From Falsiroseomonas sp051433195 (lineage in GTDB: Bacteria; Pseudomonadota; Alphaproteobacteria; Acetobacterales; Acetobacteraceae), in assembly GCF_051433195.1 (NCBI RefSeq), contig NZ_JBHMFT010000020.1, positions 26,345-90,344 of the forward strand: 64,000 bases of DNA, given 5' to 3'. Numbering within the stretch: position 1 is the first letter of the stretch; the number at the start of each line of letters is the position of its first letter. Under the pieces are notes generated by a model. It was not told the DNA's origin and made no database searches. It saw only the letters and a program-made list of their open reading frames with translations. Below, in pieces: positions 17,649 to 26,062 of this stretch. Position numbers and translations under genes: made by a program.

Positions 17649-19691
17649 TCAGCGTGCGGATTCGAGTTCGGCGGCGCGGCGATACCAGGCGGCGGCCTGC
17701 GCCGCATCCGGGCGGATGCCGCGCGCGCCGAGGCTGGTCAGCACCGCCTCGTCGAAGCTGCGGGCCATGGCGGTGGCGGCGGCGGCGCTGCCGGCGCTGG
17801 CCGCGCGGGCGAACAGCAGCCGCGCGCCGGAGATGTCGCCCTGCTGGAACATTTGGTTCCCGCGCGCCAGCAGCGCCGCGACCAGCGCCGGACTGAGCGT
17901 CGCGGCCGGCGGGGCGGCTTGTGGGGCAGGCGCAGGTGGCGACGCTGCAGGCTCCGCCGCGCGGGGTGCCGGTGCGGGCTCCGCCGCGCGGGGTGGCTCT
18001 GCGGGTGCCGCGACGGGGCTTGATGGGTCTTCGACGAGCGGCGTCCCGGTCTCGGCCGCGGGAGGTTGGGCCGACGGAGTGGCGATCGACGGCGGACCGG
18101 GTGGATCAGCCGGCGCTGCCACCTCCGCGTCCGGCTGCCGCGACGTTCCAAGCACCGGCGCATCCGCGGCACTGGTCGACGGAGCCACCTCTCCGGGCGG
18201 TGACGCCGGTACCGGATCCCGGGATTCGGTGACCGGCCCGTCCGATCCAGCGCCCGGCACAGCTTCGGGCGCCGCCGGAGCGGCCCGGCTCACGGGCTGG
18301 TCGTCAGGCAGGGCGGGCGGCTGTCCGGCCATCTGGGTCGGTGTCAACGCGGCGGCGAGCGCTGGTGCCCGGGCCAATGGCGGTGCCGCCAGGTCAGGCT
18401 CCGGCGGCTGGGCAACGGCGGCAGGGGGTGGTTCGGCGGGCGGGACAGCGCGTTGCGAGGTGGGCTGCTCGCCCGGCCGCGAACCGCTTCGCGCCGCGCT
18501 GTCTGCCAATTGCGCGTCCACCGGCACCGCGTCCGAACCTGCAGCCCCACCTGCGGCAGCGGCCATCGCCCCTGGATCGCTCGCGCCGGTTTCCAGCGTG
18601 TCTGGCCGCGACGCAGTCGGTTCATCGGCCGGCAGCCAGATTTCCACGGCGCCACGGGCCGCGCCCTCGGCCAGATGGGTGAAGTCCTGCAACCTCCAGC
18701 CCGGCCCCAGGCCTCGCTGCACGTCCTGCGCCTCCGCCAGGTCGGAGTCGTGGAAGTAGCGGACCACCTGGGCCCGTGGTGCGGGCGCCGCCGCATCGAA
18801 GTCGCGGAACTCGACCCGGCTCTCCGAATCCCGGATCGGCTCGGCCAGCGTCATGGCCTCCAGCCTGCGGCCCGGCGGGTGGTGCAGGACGATGCGCAGC
18901 CGGGCCGCGGGTTGCGCAGCCTGTGTCTCGACAGCCTGTGTCTCGACAGCCTGTGTCTCGACCGGGGCCCCAACGGTCGGGGCCCCAACGGTCGGGGCCG
19001 CCGGCGGTGCGTCGCCCTGGCCCATGTACTGCAACAGCCCCGCACCGGCCCCCAGCACCAGCAGGACAGCGCCGGAGGCTTGCGCCAGGCCTCGCAGGGA
19101 CCGGGCGCGGCGCGGCGCCGCAGCCGCGACCGGCCCGTGCGCCGCGGCCTCGGATGCCGTGAGCAGCGGCGCTGGCGGTCTCTCCGCTGCCTCCTCCGGC
19201 AGGATGTCGGGCTCCGCGGGGCCAGGCAGTGCCACAGCCGCCGCCTCGCCACGCACGGTCTGCAAGGCCTGCTGCACGGCCTCCATCCAGCCTCGTCCGT
19301 GCAAATCCAGGGGCGGCTCGGCTGCAAAGGCATGGTCCAGAACCAACGGCAGGCGCCACAGGTCTTCCGCCTCCAGGTTCCTGTGGATGATCGGCAGCCA
19401 ACCCGGGAAGGCCTTGCCGAAGTCGGCGGCGGTCAGGCGCTGCCGCAACCGCGTGGCTGAATCGGCGGACCGGGCCGGGGCCACGTCCAACAGCGCGATG
19501 CCGAAGCCGGGATGCGCAAGGATCAGTCCGGCCTCGACCGACGGCAGCGCCGGATGCGGTCCCTCGTCACGGCGCAGCGCCACCCAGCCCAGGTCCAGCA
19601 GGCCGTGGGCCGCAAGGCGGGGCAGGTCATCCGTGGTGGAAACGGCACGCGGGGCGAGGGTGGGATGAGCGCCAGAGTGTATGATCATCTT
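17649..19691 (-). CDS. Large membrane-anchored Pro/Ala-rich protein with Sel1-like C-terminus
   Basis: 680 residues, function unknown. The N-terminal soluble domain (1-145; GLILAHPGFGIALLDVAP) faintly recalls nuclease-fold NERD-like domains. A linker and one membrane helix (about 201-221) follow. Next come tandem repeats (APTVG twice, VETQA three times, residues 231-257), a globular part (about 260-380), a long Pro/Ala-rich stretch (about 390-610) and a C-terminal Sel1/TPR-like helical segment (GARGIRPDAAQAAAWYRRAA). GAGGAAG lies directly before the ATG at 19691. The TAXI receptor follows 13 bp downstream. The layout suggests a cell-envelope protein with a disordered periplasmic spacer. Confidence 0.75.
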   Translation of the reverse strand, partial: KMIIHSGAHPTLAPRAVSTTDDLPRLAAHGLLDLGWVALRRDEGPHPALPSVEAGLILAHPGFGIALLDVAPARSADSATRLRQRLTAADFGKAFPGWLPIIHRNLEAEDLWRLPLVLDHAFAAEPPLDLHGRGWMEAVQQALQTVRGEAAAVALPGPAEPDILPEEAAERPPAPLLTASEAAAHGPVAAAAPRRARSLRGLAQASGAVLLVLGAGAGLLQYMGQGDAPPAAPTVGAPTVGAPVETQAVETQAVETQAAQPAARLRIVLHHPPGRRLEAMTLAEPIRDSESRVEFRDFDAAAPAPRAQVVRYFHDSDLAEAQDVQRGLGPGWRLQDFTHLAEGAARGAVEIWLPADEPTASRPDTLETGASDPGAMAAAAGGAAGSDAVPVDAQLADSAARSGSRPGEQPTSQRAVPPAEPPPAAVAQPPEPDLAAPPLARAPALAAALTPTQMAGQPPALPDDQPVSRAAPAAPEAVPGAGSDGPVTESRDPVPASPPGEVAPSTSAADAPVLGTSRQPDAEVAAPADPPGPPSIATPSAQPPAAETGTPLVEDPSSPVAAPAEPPRAAEPAPAPRAAEPAASPPAPAPQAAPPAATLSPALVAALLARGNQMFQQGDISGARLLFARAASAGSAAAATAMARSFDEAVLTSLGARGIRPDAAQAAAWYRRAAELESAR
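18921..19001 (-). repeat. In-gene tandem repeats (15-bp units)
   Basis: Two adjacent sets of 15-bp direct repeats lie inside the Sel1-like protein gene: three copies encoding VETQA (18921-18965) and two copies encoding APTVG (18972-19001). The copies look identical at DNA level, which points to recent slippage. The unit length is a multiple of three, so copy number can vary without a frameshift. The repeats sit just after the predicted membrane helix. Confidence 0.85.
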
Positions 19692-19873
19692 CCTCGACCG
19701 ACCCCTCCCATACGCGAAGGGACCTCGACGGGAGCCGCACGTCGCAGGCTCCAGGATCCGCAGGATGTGGGAGGTCGTCGAAACCTTCCAGGCTTCGCGG
19801 CGCCGCTCCGCGCATCGTGAAGCAATGGCGTGCGCTCGTACAGGTGCCGAAAAGATCGTGCGGCAGATCGACC

Positions 19874-21556
19874 TCAGGGCGCGACGCGATGTGGCGCCGT
19901 TTCCGCGACGAAAGCCCGCAGCCGACCGCATTCCTCCGAGGGTTCGGCAGCAGGGACCGGTGCCTGGCGGTTCCATTCGTACCCGTGCAGAGGCCCAACC
20001 AGCTCAATCGGCCGCATCTGCGTCTCGATCACCTGTCGTGCCTCCGGCGTCAGCCAGGACAGCGCCAGCGTGCCGCTGACCACCAGGCCGCGGTCGAAGC
20101 AGGCAACGATCGCGCGTAGCGATTCGGCGCTGCTGATCATGGGCGTGCCGGTCCGGAAGTCGCGGACGAACTCCACCGCGGGGTGGTTTTCCAGAAGCTG
20201 GCTGCGGTTCATGAAGAAATCGGCACGGGCGACATGAAAGGCGGCCTGCAGATCATCATCCGCCAGGAAAACCTCCGCCTGGCGCGCCAACGGCAGCAGG
20301 CGTACCCGGCTGGCCTGCCATCCGCGGCCTAGGTCCATGACAACGGGCCGATCCGGCGGCAGCACGACCGAGCGCGCCGTGCGCTCCAGCACCGGAACTT
20401 CCTTCACCAGCAGCGCCGCCAGCAGCAGCGCGACGCCAGCAACCGAGAGCGGCGCCGCCATCCGCCATCGTGGCGCCAGCAGGACCGCGAGTCGGGCCTG
20501 CAACGCCCGCAGCATCGGCCAGGCCGCCATCGCCCACAGCGCCGCGAAATAGGGCATGAGATAGGCGACATAGCGATCCTGCTTCATGCCCCCGAAGGAA
20601 TGCAGCAGCAGGCCCACACACAGCACGATGGCGCAGAACAGCGCCGGGCGCGGGAAGAAGGCAAAGGCAGCCACCGCCGCCAGCGGCAGGTAGTTGCCGA
20701 GCACGCCGTAATGCTGCGCCAGCAGATAGTAGTAGAACAGTACGTTGTCGCGGTCCGGCTGCGCCCACAGCGAGGCCGAGCGATAGGTTTGCAGCAGCCG
20801 CGCACCGAAGCCAGTCTGCGCGATGAGGAAGGCCAGCACGGCACCGCCCAGCAGCAGCGCCACCCAGCCCACCGCGAGCCAGGCCGGCCGCACCGCGTGG
20901 CGGAGGCGCCAGGTCAGGTAAAGGGCCGCCCAGGCGCCGAAGCCCATCAGCCCGATCAGCGTGACGATCTGCAACCGCGCCGCCGCTGCCAGCAGCACCA
21001 GCGCCAGCCCCGTCTTCAGCACGGTAGGCAGCCGCGCGTGGCCCTCCGTCACCACGCGATACAGCAGCGCGGTCCCGGCCCAGAACAGCAGGGCCTGCAA
21101 GGCATAGAAGCGCACCAGCGTGCCGACCAGCACGGTCGGGTACAGCAGGATGAGCAGCGCGGCGGCCATGATCGCGGCGCCGCGCCCCGCCTCGCGCCGA
21201 AGCCACAGATAGACCACCGCCACCAGAAGCGCGCTGGCGAGCAGGGATGGGATCCGGGCGGCGCCGAGGCTGTGCCCGAACAGGCCCATGGAGGCTGCGA
21301 CGAGCCGGGTGAAGTCGGCAGCGCGGACATAGGTGCCGGAGAAGACACCGAAGCTGCCGTCCGCCAGATAGGATTGCGCCGCGTAGAAGTGATAGAGGTC
21401 GTCGGGCTGCGGCGGCAGGCCGGTCATTGCATCGACCCGCACCAGCAAGGCCAGCAGGAAAATCAGCAGGGCTTCCGCCACGCTGGTCGCGAGCCACGGG
21501 GCGCGCGAGGGTGTCGCTGCCATGGCGGGCGGGACGGCGGCGGCCGGACGATGCAT
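19874..21556 (-). CDS. PMT/ArnT-like glycosyltransferase membrane protein
   Basis: 560 residues with about ten to twelve membrane helices and a soluble C-terminus of about 150 residues. The early segment LPPQPDDLYHFYAAQSYLADG resembles the first extracytoplasmic loop of GT39/ArnT-type enzymes, where the DD/DE acidic pair is catalytic. These enzymes transfer sugars from polyprenyl-phosphate donors to lipids or proteins outside the membrane. That suits the GtrB-like GT2 encoded divergently. The ATG at 21556 lacks a well-spaced ribosome site, so the start is uncertain; ATG at 21523 is an alternative. Confidence 0.8.
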   Translation of the reverse strand: MHRPAAAVPPAMAATPSRAPWLATSVAEALLIFLLALLVRVDAMTGLPPQPDDLYHFYAAQSYLADGSFGVFSGTYVRAADFTRLVAASMGLFGHSLGAARIPSLLASALLVAVVYLWLRREAGRGAAIMAAALLILLYPTVLVGTLVRFYALQALLFWAGTALLYRVVTEGHARLPTVLKTGLALVLLAAAARLQIVTLIGLMGFGAWAALYLTWRLRHAVRPAWLAVGWVALLLGGAVLAFLIAQTGFGARLLQTYRSASLWAQPDRDNVLFYYYLLAQHYGVLGNYLPLAAVAAFAFFPRPALFCAIVLCVGLLLHSFGGMKQDRYVAYLMPYFAALWAMAAWPMLRALQARLAVLLAPRWRMAAPLSVAGVALLLAALLVKEVPVLERTARSVVLPPDRPVVMDLGRGWQASRVRLLPLARQAEVFLADDDLQAAFHVARADFFMNRSQLLENHPAVEFVRDFRTGTPMISSAESLRAIVACFDRGLVVSGTLALSWLTPEARQVIETQMRPIELVGPLHGYEWNRQAPVPAAEPSEECGRLRAFVAETAPHRVAP

Positions 21557-22045
21557 GCGGGTCAGCGGAACCTCCCATGGCTGCTCAGGCGTTGCGGAGG
21601 CGGTTCCGCAGTCAGGACAAGGACCCGCCGTATACGGCGGTGCCAAGCTGGATCTTCGCAAAAAGTCACACGTTGATAGCTTGTTGATCCGTCGGCGCCG
21701 CATCGCCAGGAAAAGAGAGTGGGCGCCGATGCGCAAGCCGCGCCTGAGACCCGGTAGGAGAAGACTTGGAAACAAGAAACCCTAATTAAACGTGATTTGA
21801 TACACCTAGGATCAAATCTTACTACTTTTCAGAAACTAATTGAAGTCCTACTCATCTCCGAACCATGTCGATGCACCAATCACATCGTCGCGCGTCGCAT
21901 TAAGACTAAACAGTCAACGCTTCTGCGCCCGTTTCAGCATGCTACACTCCGGGTATCAGGCGGGTATGGCTTTCCATACTGCCGCTGCATCCCGCGTCCT
22001 ACCACTTTGCGCGGGCACCTGAGGAGGGATGCGTGCGCAGGATGA
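21557..22045 (+). promoter_or_regulatory. 489-bp divergent intergenic region with AT-rich core and palindromes
   Basis: Separates the PMT-like gene (minus) from the 12-gene glycan run (plus). It contains a 16-bp perfect palindrome CCGCCGTATACGGCGG (21625-21640) and an 8-bp inverted repeat GATTTGAT/ATCAAATC around ACACCTAGG (21794-21818). About 180 bp (21765-21950) are far more AT-rich than the rest of the window. No protein or RNA gene is recognised. It is the likely control region for the glycan cluster; exact promoters are not clear. Confidence 0.55.
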
Positions 22046-23062
22046 ATGGAGCCAGGTCACCCGCCGCGACGCGTCCCTGCCGGGCCGCCCCGCATGGTTG
22101 ACGCCCCGCTGCCGGAACTTTCGGTCGTCGTGCCCCTGCACAACGAGGAAGACAATGTCGCCCCGCTGTACGAGGCGGTGATCGCGGCGCTGGAGCCGGC
22201 CGGCATCCGGTTCGAACTCGTCCTGGTCGATGACGGCAGCCGCGACCGGACGCATGAGCGTGCGGCCGCGCTGGCGGCGGCGGACCGGCGCGTCTGCGTC
22301 ATCAAGTTCCGCCGCAATTTCGGCCAGACCGCCGCCATGGCAACCGGCATCCGCCATTCACGCGGAGAGGTCGTCGCCACCATGGATGGCGACCTGCAGA
22401 ACGACCCGGCGGATATCGTGGAAATGCTGGCGCTGCTGCGTCAGGGCAACGACCTCGTGGTCGGCTGGCGGCACAAGCGGCAGGACGCGACGCTGCGCGT
22501 GCTGCCGTCCAAGGTCGCCAACTGGATGATCCGCCGCGTGATGCGAACGCAGGTGAAGGACACCGGCTGTTCCCTGAAGCTGTACCGCGGCGACCTGATC
22601 CGCAACGTGCCGCTGTATGCCGACATGCACCGCTTCATCCCGGCGCTGGCGAGCCTCGCCGGGGCGCGGCTGGCGCAGATGCGGGTGCGGCATCATCCGC
22701 GCAAGTTCGGCGAATCGAAATACGGCTACTCGCGCATCATCGCCGTGTTCCTCGACCTGATCTCGATCCGCTTCCTGCTCGGCTTCACGCGGCGGCCCTA
22801 TGCCTGGGTGCTGGCCGCGGCGGCGCCGGCGATGCTGCTCAGCCTGTGGGCCATGGGTTTCGGCGTCTGGACCGGGTCGATCTCGCAGTGGGGCTATGTC
22901 GTGTCCCTCGGCGTGGCGCTGCTGCTGCTTTCGCTGTCGGTCTTCATCGTGACCTGGGGCCTGCTCGGGCTTCTCATCGCGCAGACCGGCGGCCTCAACC
23001 TGCAGATCTTCGCAACCATCGCGGCGCGCCTCGGCGACGCCAAGCCGGGGCGCAACGCATGA
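22046..23062 (+). CDS. GtrB/DPM1-like GT2 glycosyltransferase
   Basis: 338 residues. The GT2 domain (about 24-240) has the nucleotide site VVPLHNEEDN, LVLVDDGSRDRT and metal-binding MDGDLQNDP. Two C-terminal membrane helices (about 255-280 and 290-325) follow. This layout belongs to polyprenyl-phosphate glycosyltransferases (GtrB, DPM1, ArnC-like), which load a sugar onto undecaprenyl phosphate. The lipid-linked sugar could feed the divergent PMT-like enzyme. ATG at 22046 is used; ATG at 22094 is an alternative. It is the first gene of the plus-strand run and overlaps the next by four bases. Confidence 0.88.
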   Translation: MEPGHPPRRVPAGPPRMVDAPLPELSVVVPLHNEEDNVAPLYEAVIAALEPAGIRFELVLVDDGSRDRTHERAAALAAADRRVCVIKFRRNFGQTAAMATGIRHSRGEVVATMDGDLQNDPADIVEMLALLRQGNDLVVGWRHKRQDATLRVLPSKVANWMIRRVMRTQVKDTGCSLKLYRGDLIRNVPLYADMHRFIPALASLAGARLAQMRVRHHPRKFGESKYGYSRIIAVFLDLISIRFLLGFTRRPYAWVLAAAAPAMLLSLWAMGFGVWTGSISQWGYVVSLGVALLLLSLSVFIVTWGLLGLLIAQTGGLNLQIFATIAARLGDAKPGRNA

Positions 23063-24123
23063 CGCACGCATCCTTCCATTTCGCCGATGTCCTGGCACGA
23101 CCCCTGTCGCAGGATCGCCAGCCTTCGCTCGCCGTGGTGATCCCGGTCACGGACCGCTTCGATGATCCGGCGGAGGTGTTCCAGGCCTACCGCGCCGGGC
23201 TGGCACCGGTCGCACCGGATGCCGAGTTCATCTACATCCTCGACGGCCCGCGACCGGAAGTGAGCACGCCGCTGGAGGCGCTGCGCGATGGCGGCGCACC
23301 GATCCGCATCATCACCCTGCCGCGCCCGTTCGGCGAAGCCTCCGCGCTCAGCGTCGGCTTCCAGAACAGCACCAGCCCGCTGATCCTGACCCTGCCGCCC
23401 TACTACCAGGTGGAACCCGAAACGCTGCCCGCGATGTTCGACCAGCTGGAGAAGGCGGATCTTGTCGTCGCATCGCGCGATCGCTCGGCCGACCTGCTGC
23501 TGAACCGCATCCAGGGCCGGCTGTTCCGCGACCTGGCGCGGTTTTCCGGCGCACGGTTCAGCGACCTCGGCTGCAGCGTCCGCCTGATCCGCGCCAATGT
23601 CGCCCGCGCCATCAACATGTATGGCGAACAGCACCGCTTCCTGCCGGTGCTGGCGGAAAGCCGCGGCTACCGCGTCGCGCAGATCACGCTGCAGCAGCAC
23701 GACAACGACCGTCGCATGCGCACGCGGCGCCCGTCCACCTTCATCGAGCGGCTGCTCGACCTCGGGACGATGTACTTCCTGCTGCGCTTCACGCTGAAGC
23801 CGTTCCGCTTCTTCGGCTCGCTCGGCCTCGCCATCGCGGCGCTTGGCGTGCTGGTGGGGCTTGCGCTGAGCTTTCAGAAGCTGGCCTACGACCTGCCGCT
23901 GGCCGACCGCCCGGCGCTGATTCTCGCCGTGCTCCTCGTCGTGCTTGGCGTGCAGGTGACTGCGGTCGGCCTGATTGGCGAGATCGTGGTCTTCACCCGC
24001 GCAAAAAGCAGCGACGACCTGCTGATCGAGGCGATGATCCGTTCGGAAGCCGAGCCGGCCGCAACGGAATCCGGCGTCGGGGCCGAGCGGCGTCTGGACC
24101 AGAGAGCCGACAATGCCGCCTGA
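23059..24123 (+). CDS. GT2-like membrane protein with degenerate catalytic site
   Basis: 354 residues, built like the previous gene: a GT2-like domain (about 20-240), then two membrane helices (about 255-280, 290-315). The catalytic positions differ. Where GT2 enzymes have VDDGS it reads YILDGPRPEV, and where they have the DxD metal motif it reads LTLPPYYQVEPETLP. The fold is probably kept but sugar transfer by the usual metal-dependent route is doubtful. It may be a partner or regulator of the active GT2 upstream (ATGA overlap). The next gene starts 11 bp inside its 3' end. Confidence 0.8.
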   Translation: MTHASFHFADVLARPLSQDRQPSLAVVIPVTDRFDDPAEVFQAYRAGLAPVAPDAEFIYILDGPRPEVSTPLEALRDGGAPIRIITLPRPFGEASALSVGFQNSTSPLILTLPPYYQVEPETLPAMFDQLEKADLVVASRDRSADLLLNRIQGRLFRDLARFSGARFSDLGCSVRLIRANVARAINMYGEQHRFLPVLAESRGYRVAQITLQQHDNDRRMRTRRPSTFIERLLDLGTMYFLLRFTLKPFRFFGSLGLAIAALGVLVGLALSFQKLAYDLPLADRPALILAVLLVVLGVQVTAVGLIGEIVVFTRAKSSDDLLIEAMIRSEAEPAATESGVGAERRLDQRADNAA

Positions 24124-25282
24124 CGCCGAGGCCTACGATGCGGTGATCGCCGGCGGCGGCATCCAGGGCCTGACCCTGGCGACCGAGGCCGCGATGCGCG
24201 GGTTGCGTGTGCTGCTGCTGGAAGCCGGCGCCTTCGGCGGCGGCAGCACCGCGGCCAGCTACGGCATCGTGCATGGCGGCTTTCGCTACTGGCAGGACCT
24301 TGACATGGTGCGGCTGCTGCGATCGCGGATCGAGCAGGCCTGGTATCTGCGCAACTTCGCCGGCCTGGTGCGACCGCTGCGCTGCGTGCTGCCCTTCTAT
24401 GGCAGCGATCGCGCCAAGCCGAAGCTGTTCGCCATCGCCGCGATGATGGACCGCCTCGGCAGCACCATGGCCGGCCATGCGGCGCCCGACCTGCCGGCGC
24501 CGCGCCTGCTCGGCCGCGCCGAACTGCTCGACCTCGCGCCATGGCTGGCCGCGCAGCCAGTGCGTGGCGCCGGCTGCTGGCATGATGTCGAGATCGTCGA
24601 TCCCCCTGCGCTCGTCGATGCGATGGTTGCCCGCGCGCGCCATGCAGGCGCCACCTGCCTGTCGGGCATCGTCGTGCAGGGTGTCCGGCAGGGCGAGAAC
24701 GGCCGCATCGAGGCTGTGCTGGCGCTGGACACAGCCAGCGGCGAACCCCGCGCATTCCCTACGCCGGTGATGGTGAACTGCGCCGGTGCCGGCCTTGCCG
24801 AACTCGCGCGTGCCGCGCATCCGCAAGGTCCTGCCTTCTTCACCCCGCTGCCGGCGTGGAACCTGCACCTGACGCATGACAAGCCCCTGTCCGCCGCCTT
24901 CGCCATCGGCACGGGCAAGCGCCTATTCGTCCGCCCGTCGGCGCAGGGCCTGCATGCCGGCACCTTCTACGGCGCCCAGGACATTCCGGCCGCGCTCGCC
25001 GCACTGGACGCCGCGGCACCCGGGCTTGTGCTTGCACGCGCGCGGGTCCAGTGTGTCAGCCAGGGCGTGGTGCCGGAGGCTGCGCGGAAGCTGGAGCCGG
25101 CGCATCGCGACATCATCCTCGACCACGGCCGCCAGGGCGGCCCGCGCGGGTTGTTCAGCGTCTCCGGAGTCAAGCTGACGACGGCACGCTGGCTTTCCCG
25201 CAAGGTCATCGCCCGTATCTGGCCAGGCGGGCAGACGCGGCCGGCGCAACCCTCCAGCTACCTCGCCGACGCGCCCGCATGA
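24113..25282 (+). CDS. FAD-dependent oxidoreductase (DAO/GlpD-like)
   Basis: 389 residues. The N-terminal dinucleotide fold has AVIAGGGIQGLTLATEAAMRG and the acidic strand end LLLEA, followed by GGSTAASYGIVHGGFRY, as in glycerol-3-phosphate dehydrogenase and D-amino-acid oxidase relatives. The C-terminal part has GLFSVSGVKLTTARWLSRKV, resembling the GlpD flavin-contact region. It could oxidise a glycerol-phosphate or sugar-like hydroxyl in the glycan pathway; substrate is inference. Translationally coupled to the metallohydrolase-like gene after it (ATGA). Confidence 0.83.
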   Translation: MPPDAEAYDAVIAGGGIQGLTLATEAAMRGLRVLLLEAGAFGGGSTAASYGIVHGGFRYWQDLDMVRLLRSRIEQAWYLRNFAGLVRPLRCVLPFYGSDRAKPKLFAIAAMMDRLGSTMAGHAAPDLPAPRLLGRAELLDLAPWLAAQPVRGAGCWHDVEIVDPPALVDAMVARARHAGATCLSGIVVQGVRQGENGRIEAVLALDTASGEPRAFPTPVMVNCAGAGLAELARAAHPQGPAFFTPLPAWNLHLTHDKPLSAAFAIGTGKRLFVRPSAQGLHAGTFYGAQDIPAALAALDAAAPGLVLARARVQCVSQGVVPEAARKLEPAHRDIILDHGRQGGPRGLFSVSGVKLTTARWLSRKVIARIWPGGQTRPAQPSSYLADAPA

Positions 25283-26058
25283 ACACCGTGCAGACGCCGG
25301 TGGATTGGCATGTCCACGCGCATCAGGCCGGCGACATGGCGGCCGTCCTCGACTCCGCCGCCGCTGCGTTCGTGCGGGTGAACAGGGCGCCGGTCGGCGT
25401 GCTGATGCTGGCGGAGATGCCGGGGCAGGAGGTCTTTGCGGAACTCGCCGAGGGATCTACGGCGGGCTGGGCGATGCAGACAACGGAGGAGGCGGCCTCG
25501 CTGGTCGCGGTACGTGGCGATGCAAGGATCGTCATCGTTGCCGGCCACCAGGTGTTGACGGCGGAGCGGCTGGAAATCCTCGCCTATGGCACGCGCCAGC
25601 GGCCGAGCGAGGGCATGCCCGCCGCGACGATGCTGCGTGACCTCGCGCAGCAGGATGTGCTCGCCGTGCTGCCCTGGGGCGTCGGCAAATGGCTCGGGCA
25701 TCGCGGCACCGTGGTCGACGGCCTGGTCAAGGATCTGCCGCCGCAGGCGCTGGCGCTCGGCGACAATGCAGCGCGACCCGGGCTGTGGCCGACGCCTGCC
25801 GCGTTTCAGGAGGCCGCCCGCCGCGGCATTGCCGTGCTGCCGGGCACGGACACGCTGCCCGGGGCACCGCCCGCCGCGGGCCAGTTCGGCAGCCTGGTGC
25901 CCGGTGCCATCAGCCTCAAGCGCCCGATCGAGGCGCTGCGCCGCGCCGTTGCACGTCCCGCCGAGCTGGTGCGATACGGCACGCTCGCAGGCCCAGCCAC
26001 CTTCCTGCGCGACCAGGCCATGCTGCGCCTCCGGCGGTTCACGCGACGGAGGGCCTGA
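25279..26058 (+). CDS. PHP/amidohydrolase-like protein of unknown substrate
   Basis: 259 residues, no firm family. Near the N-terminus DWHVHAHQAGDM gives a His-x-His metal motif. Later strand-end segments AVLPWGVGKW, LALGDNAARPG and IAVLPGTDTLPG place acidic residues as in metal-dependent TIM barrels. These features suggest a PHP-type or amidohydrolase-type enzyme. It lies between an FAD oxidoreductase and a GT4, with a 4-bp overlap upstream, so it probably acts on a glycan precursor. Function is not established. Confidence 0.72.
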   Translation: MNTVQTPVDWHVHAHQAGDMAAVLDSAAAAFVRVNRAPVGVLMLAEMPGQEVFAELAEGSTAGWAMQTTEEAASLVAVRGDARIVIVAGHQVLTAERLEILAYGTRQRPSEGMPAATMLRDLAQQDVLAVLPWGVGKWLGHRGTVVDGLVKDLPPQALALGDNAARPGLWPTPAAFQEAARRGIAVLPGTDTLPGAPPAAGQFGSLVPGAISLKRPIEALRRAVARPAELVRYGTLAGPATFLRDQAMLRLRRFTRRRA

Positions 26059-26062
26059 GAGC

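Noticed and set aside
18921..19001. Possible CRISPR-like or minisatellite array
   Set aside because: Repeats are 15 bp, without spacers, and in frame inside a protein gene.
19692..19976. N-terminal extension of the Sel1-like protein gene
   Set aside because: GAGGAAG directly before the ATG at 19691 and low-complexity Arg-rich sequence upstream favour the shorter start.
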